DNA of 64,000 nucleotides from Diploscapter coronatus (GCA_964036155.1 OZ038423.1:75035249-75099248); one strand, 5' to 3'; positions 1 through 12,326 are shown, counted from the first letter of the stretch. Numbers and translations: made by a program. Notes: generated by a model not told the origin, from the letters alone.

Positions 1-1895
1 GAGTATCGAAGGTGGAATGAACTGCAAGTACTTAGTACCTACCATAAAATTCCGGCAAGAGAAGAAAGACAAATTTAGAAGGATCGGGAAAAATAAAGAT
101 AAAACATGATAAATTAGCAAAAATCCAAGATTATTTGATCAAAAGCCTAAATCCCAAAATCCATTTCTCGACTTCTTGCAAACAACGATGAGGTCAAAGG
201 CACATGAGGCTGCAGAGGAAGGCTTGAAGAATCGAGGGAGATCGAGAAAGTGGGAGAAGAAAAGAAAGAAGAGAGAAGGGCTTGAAACAGTTGCTCTTTC
301 TGAAAGAAGAAGATGGGGACATTTTTTGGATACATTTTCAAAATTTAAAACTCTGAATCTTCCTTACTTTTTCTATACAATTTGTACAAAATTTTGATAT
401 TCCTTGAAAGTTAAAAAAAAAGATATATATATAAAAATTTTGCAAAGTTTCCAAATCTCTAGAACAAAAAGTCTATGAAACCGGGAATGTTTGTCAAATG
501 GCACAGGGGCCTCGGTTTTTCTGTCCTTCAAATGAGTTCTCGACAAAAACGTGGAGAGCTAGAGATAATAGAGAATTGGGAGGGGAAGAGAAAAGAGGCG
601 GAAAAACGAATGCCATGAGGAGCGAGTGAAAGCGTTAGAAGTGACGAGAGGAAAAGAAAAGAACATAGAGAGCAGAGAAATGCTAGAAACGCAGAGAAGT
701 AGATGGGAACAAGGATAGAAGAACGCGGTCCACGTGGGGCTAGAAGTTAGAGAAGCAAACAACATTATACATCAGCAATTTCCCGTAGTCTATGCCTTAG
801 CAGTGAATTAGAAAAGTAGTAAAGCAGGTGGTTTGAAAATTTTGAAAAATAGCCAAACTTCAACAAACACGTGGAGAGAATTACGCATGACCATTTTCAT
901 GAGATGATGCAAAATGGAGGATTAGATTGGAAGTTCAGATAACCCCTAGTATTTTCGCAAATGGACTGCAAAATCTGTCCTATGACCGAACTTGAAAATA
1001 AATATTTTTTGTAAAGATTGAAAGTGACGAACCGAACTGTGACTGAAAAGTCCCTGGCTTGGCCTGCCAAAAATTGCAGTTGAACTTGGTCTAGGAAAAA
1101 TTGGAACTCTGAAAAAGTAAATTTTAAAAGCTAACACCATCCTCCTCAGAAAAAGACCGCAATGAACATTCCAAAGGTACCGTATCTCGACTAAACGAGA
1201 AATTTGAATATTTTCTGCCAAGACTAGTTTTCAAAGTATTTATTTCATACTCGTCATTTGGAATCTATTTTCGGAAGCATCGCAATATTGTTTGTGAACC
1301 GCAAGCAGAAGGCATCAAGTGAAATGTTCGATGTGAGCGGGGAAGCGAAATTCAACAATGATAACCGGCAAATGAATATGGAGGGATTTATCGGAATTTC
1401 ACATATATAAGACATATTTCAAGTATCCCGAGAAATCCCTCGCTAATATCTCGACTAGGATAAATACAGCAACAACGAAATGATGAATCAGTCCATAATT
1501 TACAAATACATATCGCATTTTGTGAAATTGATAAGTTTTAGCACCCGGTAGGCACGAATGGAATTTTTCGATTCAGAGATATGGAAAGCAATGTTGAAGG
1601 CATGAATTCTCTAATTACTCAATTTTAATCATCACATTCTGGGGCAATTAACGATAGTTAGCAGAATCATTGGGCTCTAACTAATCAGCGATTAATTAAT
1701 ATTGATCTGTACAAATATCATAGTTATTTGAATCAAAGATGGACCAGAATTTGAAAATAAAAACAGGAAAAATGGGAATTCTGGTCTAGCTTTGATTTTC
1801 TGCAAATATTGATATCATTTTGAAGGAGAAATGACGTGATATTGCTCAAGAATAACTGACGTTTGAAAATAATTGCCTGGGTGAGAGGAACCCCC
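1..1895. other. Intergenic / 3' flank, no gene recognised
   Basis: No exon with a recognisable protein family was found on either strand. Short open frames (for example on the minus strand at 946-1221) lack splice context and protein character. The stretch about 540-720 is strongly purine-rich on the plus strand. The IPPK stop codon lies just inside the right boundary. Confidence 0.6.
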
Positions 1896-4800
1896 CTAGA
1901 TGCATGGATTTCTCTGGATCTCGTTCATTTCGATCAGCTTTACTCCAGCCATGAACCTCGCGTAGGCATTCGTCAGGTTTTTAGGCGACTTCGGATCCAA
2001 ATCAACCACTTTCACGGAGTAGGCGAAGTAGGAACCTGGAATTTTAGCTTTACCGTAAAGATAAAGATATTTCCTCTAGAAAAGTGATCAAGCTTTATCA
2101 AAATTGAAAGTCAACATCCTGATTCCCGATTACAAAATAATGAATGATTTGGAATTTTTATTTAGAGCTTTTTGGGTCAATATCGCTCAGAACTTGAAAA
2201 TATATTAGCTTTATTCTTATTTCGACTTTAAAAATGGTTATTTCAATCCAACTCTGCCAAGAATTCCTTAGAAAATATATTTTTTGCATTCTTACCATTT
2301 GGCATAGCGATTATGTCATTGCCATGCAGCTTCGTCGAGTCGATACTGGAATCGGGAATGCGGCGCAGGGAAACCATCACCTACAGAGTCAAAATTCACC
2401 AAATTTAAGGAAGCGTAAAAAATCTCTAACCGAACAATCCTTCATCGTTGCAGCGACGAAGTATTTGATCAACTCAGACAGCGGATCATCTTCGGGGAGT
2501 GCCAAAACGCCCTGCAGACCGATTTTCGCGATTCGTGTCTTGTCGCGGAGCTCGTTCTGGAGATAATTAACATAAGCTATTGGTTAGCTTCAGTAAATTG
2601 CGGAACTTTCAGAAGATATCTCGAGAATTGTGCATAGAAAGGTAAAGTGGTATAAAGCAGGGCTGTTCGGAATTTCAATTTTGAAAAATTCGAAATCGAA
2701 GTCGGAATTCGAAATTTCCCGAGATCGGACCAGCAATATCGAGCATTCCAGCCCTGATATGAGGTTTTGAGTCAACTTCTCATTTAATTTTTTTCTAATT
2801 CGCTTCAAAGCGATTTCAAAATTGTCTAATTAACCAACCAATTGCTTGTCAGTGAGCTGTTTGAGCATGCAGTGTGCCCTAACGATGCCGATGCTGTCGA
2901 TTTGCTGAGCCTTGAGGATCTGAGCCAGGACGGAGTGGGGCTGCAGGGCGAACGACTCGAACGACACCGAGCCGGAGATGATCAGACACAACTGAGGCAA
3001 CCTTTATTTCAACATAACCTCTTTCTAAATCTACCGCGTCCAGAATATCATCGATTCCGAATTTCAGCGGCTCGTCTCCTTCTTGCAGTTTCTGCTCCAT
3101 TCGATCAAAAAGCGCACGATTCAGTTCACCCCACTCCAGTGTCTTTTCGTCGTAGTGGATCTGAAAGTAGCTATATTTATTTCGGAAAGCTATTGAAAAC
3201 GTGGAGGCAATTTTCGTGTCATTTCATTCAGCAGCATGCACGGAATATTCAGAAGAAATATTTCCTCTTTCTCTGCGTTCCGTTCTAGAAACTTTTGGAA
3301 CTGAATGCAGAAAAGGTAGGAAGGAGAGAAAGAGAAAAGGAGTGCGTGGAGCAGAGCAAGAAAATCTTTTTCTGGACGTTCTGTGCGCATCTCTAACTTC
3401 ATTTCATGAAAGGTTGTCATTTTGGGAAAAATATTCTAACTAAAAATTATAAGATTTTAACTAGAAAAACTTCTATTTTTCTGGAACAAGTGTCTAGATT
3501 CTTGAATCATTTCGTAGGAGTTGCCTCAAAAATCAACTTGTAAAATTTTACCAGATTTCCGTCGACGAACAGTCGGAGATTTCTGTGTGGAATGTGGATG
3601 AGGGATTGCAGAGCGTGCCGCATCCTCTCGAAGTCCCCAGAGAATAGCTGCAGCGGGCAGAAATCGTACATCTGCTTGAACGTGTCCGACTGGCATTTTT
3701 CCATCTGCAAAATAACAAAATTGCCTTGTCTCTAAAATTTGATAAAGCCCCGCGCCCCTTTAAAGCTAATAGGAAAAGCCCTACATCAACATTATTGTTA
3801 TTAGAAGTCTTCTCCATCTGAAATATCACAATCACAACATCGAAAATGTTCGAAAAGGTAAAATAAAGTACCTGAAGGATGCAGTTATTGCAGAAAGGCA
3901 CACTGATTGTAGGATGAGTTTGGAAAAAGCCTTGTTTGGGTTTGATCTCGACCTGAATTTCGAAAGTGAGATAATCTTTTCGAAAACAAATGGAAAATAT
4001 CACAGCATATGTTTATAAGTGGACAGCTAAGATGAAACTTGGTCCGCTACCAAATGTCAATAAGTCGTCTTTTCTTCGAGAAGGAAAAACACCACTAACA
4101 CTTAGCAATGAAGCATGAATCGCATGGGATTGTATCTGCTAGTCTGCTAGTTTCCTATTATTGTTAATTTTTCTATTTATGAATTTGCACTTTATTTTTC
4201 ATGTTTTTTTTTTTATTTTTATAAAGATTATTGCAATTACGGTAATGGTTGGTCCAACATATTCCGGCAATTCCTTGGGTATCCTCGTCGCATCCAGCAT
4301 TTCCAGTGCCGAAATCCTCGTGACATTCTTGGGAATGCTGGCCAAAGGAAGGAACGAGAGATTCTCGGGCAGCTGCAGCAGTTCTTCGAAGGACTCTATT
4401 TTCTTGTTGGGAGGCAGGGAGGGAATCTCAAAATAGTCATTTTCTAGAGAAAGTAAGAAAAAATATCAATAAACTACGCCTCCAAAAGACCTCGTTAAAA
4501 CGGAATGTTTGCTTGCTCGAAGTTGAGGAACAAATTTACCTTAACGAGCTGATGAACATCGTGGACTTTCATCTCGATGATTTTTGGATCGACGAGGTAA
4601 TTGGCACTGAGACATGGGGACACGATTTTCTCCATGTACTCGTTCACCAACTCGCTCTTCGCCTTCACTGTCACCAGACCACTCTTCCGGGCTTTCGCGA
4701 AGCGCCATACGATTCTGAAAAAAAACAAAACATTTAAATTGCTCTCAATGGTCCCAAATTTAGACTCGAGTCTATTCTTCGGGGAAATAAAAACGGAACC

Positions 4801-5772
4801 CTTGAGAAGATGTTTTCATCCAAATGAACGTGTAAATGCTCGATCAATTCAAATTTTGCTCCTCCCGATATTATTAATATTAGACTCTTACCCTAGAATT
4901 TCTTTTCTAGTTTTTGTTCATTCCGCACAAAGAAAGTTCGTATTTTTGCTCTCGTCTATTTGCAAACAACGACATTTCTTATCGGGCCGCTCTTTTTATG
5001 ATAGTGCACAAAATAATTGATAATTGTTTAGGTCGCAGAGCGCGTGAGCTGAAGTCATATTGCGAGACAGAACATGTAGAACAGGGAAAGGTCAGCCGAA
5101 AATAAAATCAAGTTTTTCCTTGAAATTTCAGGTTGTATACTGATTTGCGTCAGAACACAACCATATATAGCAATAAAAGGGTCATTAAGACTAAAAATGT
5201 TTGATAAAGTTGCTGTTCAGTGATTTTTCATCGAAAGTTTCGATACGCTACACTTAGAAAGGTAGTGCAAAGAAAAGTATCGTATTTTTTTCTAAAAGAT
5301 AAAAATAAAGCGTCCTTAAAAATCGACTTCCTGCATTTGTAGTTTGCAGATCACAATCGTTATTTGCATTTTCGACTAATTTTAGATATTGGAGTGTAGT
5401 GAAACAATCTTACAGCAAATTCAAGTCTCAAAATTAAAATTTAAAAAAAACGAAAACAAACAAACAATCAAATTTTACCTGGATCCATTATTTGCGTGTT
5501 TTGCAGAGATGACAAAATTCATGCGGCCTTCGCCTCGGAAGCAGAACGATCTGTACTCGGTCGGGTCGATAAGCGGCACGCTCGTGGAGCCATTCGACTC
5601 GGTGAGGCGCGAGGCGACCGACTTCGGACTCGAACCGACTGAACGAGCAGACTGGGCAGAGCCGACAGAGCCATTCATTCCATTCACTTCCCGACGCCCC
5701 TCCCGTCCATTCTGATGCATCCGATGTCGGTAGTGATTCGGAGCCAGTTTAGGGATGGAATCGAGTGGCTTC
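1896..5772 (-). CDS. IPPK: Inositol-pentakisphosphate 2-kinase
   Basis: This enzyme adds the axial 2-phosphate to inositol pentakisphosphate, making InsP6 (phytate). Ten exons read in frame: 5772-5479, 4714-4540, 4426-4241, 3952-3872, 3704-3552, 3160-3035, 2991-2839, 2556-2431, 2380-2296 and 2035-1896. From the ATG at 5720 they give 488 aa, close to the usual family length. Family marks, in order: an N-lobe loop YRSFCFRGEGRMNFV (RGEG at residues 62-65), the signature VEIKPKQGFF (from residue 202), CPLQLFSGDFERM (about 244-256) and a C-terminal block with ATMKDCSVMVSLR then YSVKVVDLDPK. The frame is open upstream of the ATG to an acceptor (cttgcag) at 5773, so either a leader is trans-spliced there or a further 5' exon exists. 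Expected in cytosol or nucleus. Confidence 0.93.
2658..2756. mobile_element. Short TIR element (MITE-like), family 1, copy 1
   Basis: A 99-bp unit begins CAGGGCTGTTCG and ends with CAGCCCTG, so its ends are inverted repeats. The interior is made of near-palindromic GAATTCGAA-type words. It sits inside an IPPK intron. A longer relative with the same ends and word content lies at 63613-63796. No coding potential. Confidence 0.6.
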
Positions 5773-5910
5773 CTGCAAGAAATGCGTCAACAACTAGTTT
5801 ACGACAAATTCGAAAGAAAAATCGATAATTGAAAAGATCGAGTGATGTAAAATTGACCGAATTTCAAGAAATAAAGAGAAAATGGAGCCTCTAACATGTG
5901 CCGGAGGGTC

Positions 5911-6088
5911 GAATATGCCAGAGGGGTCATAAAATTGAGAAATAGACATGGTGAGGGTAAGGGTAGGGCAAATTGGATACTAAAATGTGCATCTCAGTGA
6001 GCTTTATCATTTTGATACTAAATTAACCCCTACCCCTTACCCTCTTCATATCCATCTCCCAATTTCCATTACCCCTCCGATATATTTT
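5911..6088. repeat. Hairpin-forming inverted repeat, possible MITE
   Basis: The left arm (about 5911-5987) and right arm (about 6008-6088) are imperfect reverse complements. Paired blocks include GAGGGTAAGGGTAGGG with CCCCTACCCCTTACCCTC, and GATACTAAAATG with CATTTTGATACTA. The loop is about 20 bp. It lies upstream of the IPPK coding exons and carries no gene. Confidence 0.65.
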
Positions 6089-6758
6089 AAAAGCCGAAAA
6101 TGGAAGAGATTTTGAGCAAAGTAACGAAATTTAATGAAAAGAAAGTGATTTTTTAGAAAAAGGAGTATTTATGAATTTTGTAGTATCTAAAGTTTGAAGA
6201 ATATTATGGACCGGTGGTTTCAAAAGATCAAAAATAGTGATAGAAAGATTCTGAATCACTGAAGCAGATGAAAAATAGTCACAGAACACGTGCGCGTCCT
6301 TATTATTACAGGTCGAGTGTCAGGGAAATGAAGAAGATGAAGGAGCGAGGAAGGTTGTTCTCGTTTCATTGAAAATGGATAATATATAGTCGCTATATAT
6401 GGTTATATGTGGAGAAAATATATGAAAAGCTAAAAATATAGATTTCCAAAGAAGGAAAATCGATATGTCTGGCGAAATGCCGCATGTTTCGGAAATTATT
6501 ACGAAGAAAGAGTCGAAAATGTGCTTTATTCGATTCGAAAAAGGGAAATGAAAATGAGGAAAAATATCAATCGCTCTGCAGAAAGCGGCTGCAAAACAAT
6601 CGCATGCAGAAATGCAGCATATCACACAAGCCACGCCCCTTCTCCTTGGTTAGCCATTCCTTCCCAATTTCTCCCCATTCTGCCCCTTTCCCTGTCCCAT
6701 TCATATTCCCGCTTTTCCTCCCACTCTCCCCCTCTCCAAAACGAATACTATTTCTACC
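6089..6758. other. Intergenic, no supported gene
   Basis: Open frames on both strands overlap one another here (6484-6870 on plus, 6320-6634 on minus). None has splice sites or family similarity. The segment about 6630-6740 is pyrimidine-rich on the plus strand. Confidence 0.5.
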
Positions 6759-8160
6759 AGATTTTTCCACGACAAATGCGATTCACCCCATGTTTATTCA
6801 TTCTTCAAATCATCGTCGTCATCAAGGAAAACACATCAAATCGATAGATTCAGGGCTGGTTTTTATTTAGACGACAGATGTTGTCATCGGAAGTAGTTGT
6901 CGAATTATAAACATGCCCTTAGAAAGTCAATACGTCATTTCGAAAGAAAAATTATAAGAAACTTCAAAAATCTCGATAAATAATACTTCCACGTAAAATG
7001 TCCTATCTCGTTGCACTCAGAACTCTATAATTCAATGGAGAGGAAATGTATAACAGAATTTGTGAACACCGTAAAATGCTGGTAAATTAAAATGCGTAAA
7101 AAAAACTCGCTAAAACACAAATTTGGCGATAGAGACAATTATGCAAGGTTCACCATCAAAGTATATCTCATAAATATATCTTCTCTATTAAAAGTGGAAT
7201 AAATAATATGCATTCTCTAAAATATGTATAGATAAGCGATTTTGTATAATTTGGCGATATGGCTTTGGAAAACAATAAGTATAAATCTCATATGTGATAG
7301 AAGGAAGAAGGAATAAATAGAACAACAAAGCATATGTAAGACACGCAGAGAGTGATGAGTATGGTCATTTTTCTGAGTCATACATTCTTGGACAAGACCC
7401 TGGCAATGAGATGATGAAACCTGAAGCTTGCCTTCCCCCATTTATAAGACAACGTTTCGTAATTTCCTGGGCAGAAAATTACACAACTCGAAAAACTTGC
7501 TAATAATTCGACCGCATGACTATCGTTTCCTGTCAAGCATCTAGTCAATTGAAAAATTATCAAAGTTAGCAAAAACTGAAAACTGAACTTTGCTACTAAT
7601 TTTGTAAGAAGTAAAGTGAAATAGTAATATATAGCTGATCTTCGAAAATGACAAATCCGATTGAGAAATGAAATTTCTGACGTGCAGCTTCAATGGTGCT
7701 GATGTGGTGCGCGAAATAAGAGAGGAAAAGAAAACGACAAACAAAGCGATGAGTAAACAGAGCAAAGCTTAATACTCATTGTTTGGGGAATATGTCGTCA
7801 TTTTGGAACATCATCTAAGAATATCTGCAGAAAAGCTTCTAGTTTTTGACAACATGGGAAAAATTCTAATAAACTTATCGTAAAACGGAGATATCAATTT
7901 CTCTGACAAATATGAGTAAAAGTGACATGCCCTTTATCGTAGTTTTGAGAGAAAAGGAAAATTCACTGAAATACGCGGCCGAAAAGTAAGTGCAATCAAA
8001 TAAAACATATCGTTTGGGGGCTGGCGCGGAAAAATCGGATCGATTTCACATTTTTCATTTCGCTTATTGCCAGGGTCTGTTCTGTTGGAGTCTGCATCGC
8101 TAGTACACAACATGAAGAGAGGAATTACATCAAAAATGTTTGGCAAAAATGCTTGAAAGT
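6759..8160. repeat. Dispersed repeat, full copy (A)
   Basis: Bases 6759-7339 are nearly identical to 12327-12906, with only scattered substitutions and small indels. Bases about 8088-8156 match 12907-12970 directly afterwards. Copy A is therefore about 1.4 kb and the second copy lacks its middle 750 bp. A frame with a hydrophobic start at 7765-7541 (minus) lies in the part missing from the second copy, but it has no ATG and is not called. No transposase was recognised. Confidence 0.75.
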
Positions 8161-8983
8161 TGCTCTTAATATCAGTATTAAGCAAAAAGTCGGCGTTAAT
8201 TTCATCTTAGAAATTTACTTTATAGATGAACTTAAATCTAGTGTCTAGAATAAATTCCCGTTAAATGTTCTGGCATGTACATTTCATAACATGTTTTAAA
8301 ACTTCGATTTTTAGACTCGGGAAATAATTCACGTCCTATGGATATTTTTTCTGAAACAATTTTGCATTTTCCAAATGCGTGTGCTTCCTATACCACATAA
8401 TTCGAATCATTCGATATACAAATAAATTTTCAAAATTTATGCAAATTTCAAGGGATCGCTTATATTTATTGAAGTAACAATTCTCAAAAAGTTGTCAAAA
8501 TTAGAATTGACCATGTTTTATCTTTAAACGTGGTATTTTCTCGAAACGCTATTTTTGCATAACAAAATAGTAATGAAAAAGAGAAATTTGAGAAAATCTA
8601 ATATTCAGCCATTTTTTTTAGAGAGATGCCACTTTGTAGGAATAGAGAATATCATTTATTTCAAAAAACGAACAAAAAAATTCAATGTCCGTGCATTACA
8701 TATTGCTTGAATTATACTCAGAACGCGTCTTAATACAAATACTCAAGTTTTCTAATAAAGATTTAAATTTTGTTCAATCCTCATGGTGCCATTAAAATCT
8801 GCTAAAATCAATGAGTCAGAAAAAGTATTATGTAATAGAAATGAAACGTATTACGAATTTTCTGAGTAAAGAAGATGAGTTTACTATATAAAAATTAATA
8901 ATCTAACTTCAAACATTGGGTATTTAAGATAGTGAATTATTCGATAAATCAGCATTCGTTGGAGTCGATTTCCCATTTCTAAA
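8161..8983. other. AT-rich intergenic, 5' flank of membrane protein gene
   Basis: No exon was recognised. The sequence is AT-rich. The start codon of the next gene follows at 8984. Confidence 0.5.
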
Positions 8984-9679
8984 ATGCAGCTAGCAGCCAT
9001 AATTTTCGGCTTCTGCCTAATTTATTCAACAACTGTTCATGGAGCTGACGAAACTGGTAAATATTTCAATTCTTATTATTATTTTTTAAATTTCCTCCTG
9101 ATATTTTCCGGAAATATATCTACAGTGAGAGTAAATTTAGAATTTTTATCCTAAAACGAGCTTTTCTATAAACCACCTATCAAATATCGAAGCATTTTCT
9201 GTTATAAAAATCATAAAATATATAAAACATGAAAAGATAAAAATTGGCTGATAATTTTCATTTTGTAAAATTAAATAGTTGATATTTATGACAAATTATT
9301 GAGTTTAGTGCCCACTACATCCTCCAGTTCAACAACAACAGTCACTAACGCCACCACTACAACAACACCTGAACCAATCAAATTTGATGCTGAATCGCTC
9401 CAACTTCTATTTGAAGCTCGGGCGAATGAAACTTCTAATTCAACAACTATCGATGAGGATGTTTTTAAGTTTGTCATTGAAGCTCTGGCAAATAATACTT
9501 CTAGTTCAACAATCACTGAAGCTTCGACAACTCCAAAACCTTGTTCTGGGGCTTTCTATAAAGTGTCCCAATTATCAAAGGCCGTTCTTATTTCATTGCT
9601 CGTTGTCTTGATCTTGATCGGAATTGCCCTAATTATTGGAATCGGGTTTCTTATCCGAATGTGTCTAAATTCGCCATAA
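8984..9679 (+). CDS. Small single-pass membrane protein, Ser/Thr-rich ectodomain
   Basis: Two exons, 8984-9056 and 9309-9679, give 147 aa. A signal peptide starts MQLAAIIFGFCLIYSTTVHG. The ectodomain is rich in Ser and Thr with several N-glycosylation sequons (NAT, NET, NST, NNTS) and an internal near-repeat (FEARANETSNSTT and IEALANNTSSSTI). A hydrophobic segment (AVLISLLVVLILIGIALIIG) precedes a very short cytoplasmic tail. The intron ends in TTTAG and AATAAA follows at 9736. It is a diverged paralogue of the next gene (same signal/ectodomain/TM plan, same phase-1 first intron). Function unknown; a surface or mucin-like role is only an inference. Confidence 0.8.
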
Positions 9680-9735
9680 AGTAAAAATGATGTATTTTTA
9701 AAGATTATTTGATTATTGTGCAATACTATTGAAAC

Positions 9736-9741
9736 AATAAA
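9736..9741 (+). terminator. Poly(A) signal AATAAA
   Basis: Consensus AATAAA 57 bp after the stop codon of the membrane protein gene at 8984-9679. Confidence 0.7.
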
Positions 9742-10574
9742 TTTTTAATTTATTGACCAAAAGATTAACTGGATAAAGCTATGCAATAAATTAACAATCT
9801 GTGTATAATTTTTTTTTGCAAATTTGAAACGCGTCAAGCTGAATCAATTCGAATATATTGCGATGGCTAAAGATTTACTAAAAATCAATCGTGAAATTGG
9901 ATATAGGGCCAAATTTGAAAATTGAGGAACAGTCATAACATCAGTTTTGACAAAATGACTATTTTGAAACATGAATCTTGAAAATATTGCTAAAATTTTG
10001 ATGAGTTATTTAAAAAATGCCAAAATTCAATGGCTTACTAATTTCTCGACTATTTGTCATGAATTACTAAAACACAATAGTTCAACTTCGAACATCATTA
10101 TTTATTATAGTTAGCGATTTAGGCTAATAGAAAAAGACATCAGGACACCGGAACACCAGTTAGAAAAAGAGACCGGCTTTTCTAAGAAATAGTATGAGGA
10201 GGCAAGAGAAGAAAAGAAAAAAACGGTCTTTTTTCTATGAGCCAAGAATATCGTATTGAATTTTGATAAACTGAAAAGGTAGATGGAACATAGTAGTATA
10301 AAATAATGGTATCACACATAGCACCTTAGCCTATTTCCTTGCGCTTACTACATCTACTTTTTGCAAGGTTGTTTTGAATTTTTCAAGTATAAGAAATATT
10401 GATGATTCAAAAACCAGTCAGTTTTAATAAAACCTTCATAATTGTTTCATTTCTAATTCTCTGACTAATCATTTAAAATTGCTAATATTGAAAATTACCA
10501 AATTCAGAAATGGATAGCTAAACATTCGATTTTTGTGTTATTTTCAATTTCATAGATATTCTTTTTTCTAAAAA

Positions 10575-11133
10575 ATGAAGCCGATGATTATTTGCCTCTT
10601 ATTTATTTTTATAAACACTATTTCTTCGAGGATGGATAGAATAGGTAATCAGATAAATTCTTTATATATTTTTTTTGGAATTTCAATTTTTATATATGGA
10701 TCTCTAATAAAAATATTTTGTTTAGGAATGAATCATTTTTGGTAATTTAGGAATACCCAACTATACACCAAATTTGAAATCAGGAGATAATAATCAAAGT
10801 GATATCGTCATCAAGTACGATTTTTTGAAATAAAGTTATAATTATGAAAAATATAATTATCACAATTTATTTAATTTTAGAAAACTCAAAGTTCCGAATA
10901 CCGATAGTCTTGAAAATTTAACGTCAACAAGCAAATCAGTAATTGACGATTTATTTCCAATTGAAAAAAAAATCATAAGTCGGGAAGTTAAGGAGCTTTT
11001 CAATTGGTCTGCTAATATATTAACTGCCGTAACTACTGTATTTGTAACATTCATTGTAATAATTATTGTGGGTTTGCTTCTTATATTTGGGTTTTGTCTT
11101 TGGTCATGTTTTCGTACTTCACGATATGTTTGA
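10575..11133 (+). CDS. Small single-pass membrane protein, paralogue
   Basis: Three exons, 10575-10644, 10751-10814 and 10881-11133, give 128 aa. A signal peptide (MKPMIICLLFIFINTISS) is followed by a short ectodomain with NYT, NQS and NLT sequons and then one long hydrophobic segment (AVTTVFVTFIVIIIVGLLLI) near the C-terminus with a short basic tail. Layout and first-intron phase match the gene 900 bp upstream, but it lacks the Thr-rich stretch. AATAAA lies at 11154. Function unknown. Confidence 0.75.
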
Positions 11134-11153
11134 ACTTTTTCTCATAACTTTCT

Positions 11154-11159
11154 AATAAA
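11154..11159 (+). terminator. Poly(A) signal AATAAA
   Basis: Consensus AATAAA 20 bp after the stop codon of the second membrane protein gene. Confidence 0.7.
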
Positions 11160-11384
11160 TAACGGAAAATTGACAAAAATATTATTGGTATAGTAGATTG
11201 AGTGCACAAAAGATTTCGAGCTAAATTTTTCTATACGGAAAATAATAATCAAAAAAGTTATCAAGTGGTTTATGACAAATGAATATTTGTGTTAAGAATT
11301 GTGAGTCTTTTACGAATAAACTCGGCTGAGTGCGAAGCATAAGCTTAGACACATTTATTAATGCAACAATAGAATCGAAATTTA

Positions 11385-11572
11385 ATTTATTGAATACAAT
11401 TTCTATACGAAATCCGAGATTATTATAATCAAGCTTTATTTTATGTTAATTTTCCGACTTCACGCCATTTATTCGTTTGTGGATCGTACTTCTCGGTTGA
11501 ATGACAATAACTTACATGAGAAGGGTTTTGAAACCTAAGTTAACAAATATTTCGTATAAAGATGTGCAAAAT
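11385..11572 (-). pseudogene. Kelch gene relic, 3' end fragment
   Basis: This segment matches the last exon and 3' flank of the F-box/kelch gene (compare 37560-37745), including the tail words around its stop codon and AATAAA and the end of the preceding intron. The frame is no longer coding. It ends at the hairpin at 11576. Confidence 0.75.
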
Positions 11573-11575
11573 CTC

Positions 11576-11625
11576 GGAGGGCGTGCGTTGTCCACCAAAA
11601 TCTCTGTGGACAACGTACGCCCTCC
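11576..11625. repeat. Perfect-type hairpin, 20-bp arms
   Basis: Left arm 11576-11595 and right arm 11606-11625 are reverse complements with one mismatch (GGAGGGCGTGCGTTGTCCAC against GTGGACAACGTACGCCCTCC) around a 10-base loop. It sits exactly between two kelch gene fragments that lie in opposite orientations. Confidence 0.85.
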
Positions 11626-11644
11626 CCGTATATCCCTAATCTGA

Positions 11645-11945
11645 ATTTCAGCGAAAGTGAAGATTTGAAGTCTTGCTCGTGTTTCGATCCTTCCGCTTCC
11701 GTTGACAATTGAACTTCTCTAATTGCTGATATGAATTATACAAGATACTATCATTCTCTTGTTGCTGCAAACGGGAAATTGTGTGCAATCGGAGGGTGAG
11801 CTGAGATTTTGCATATCTTTATGCCAAATACTTGTTAATTTAGATTTCGAAAGATTCTTGAGGAAAAATTTTGTAATTCAATCGAGGAATACGACCCAAC
11901 TAAAGATAAATGGAGATATGTAGGAAAAATGGAATAACTGCTCGA
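11645..11945 (+). pseudogene. Kelch gene relic, inverted fragment with intron
   Basis: Read on the plus strand, this matches one kelch exon, the next intron and the following exon of the F-box/kelch gene (compare minus strand 39058-38770). Recognisable words are CNSIEEYDPTKDKWRYVGK and a retained GGGTGAGCTGAG donor. Frameshifts and stops break the frame. Orientation is opposite to the relic at 11385-11572. Confidence 0.75.
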
Positions 11946-12326
11946 AAAACCGAAGGATACCCAGAGTTAGACATATGAGTATGAATGTCCCAAATGCAAC
12001 TTTGTTTTCATTGCTATTTCTTTAGATTCTCGCTCGCCTATCTTAGTCTATTTGTATTGAATAAATGATATCCTCAAGTTTATCCGGATGATAATATAAA
12101 ATTTTTTAATTGTCACTAATTCTGCTTCCATCGGTTCTTACAATAAAAAAATTCGATGTTCAACTCTTAACATTTGGATCAAATCAAATGTACTTTGCCA
12201 AATTAAAGGCATCAATTTCGGATACGATGATATTAGTTGTCATCGTTCGCATTAACCTTGTTAGCAATTATACTAATTTCTGCAATGAAATCTTTGAAAA
12301 GTGAAACGTTCAGATTCTAAAAGTTT

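Noticed and set aside
7541..7765. Minus-strand frame with a hydrophobic start inside repeat copy A
   Set aside because: No ATG at the start, missing from copy B, and no downstream exon in phase.
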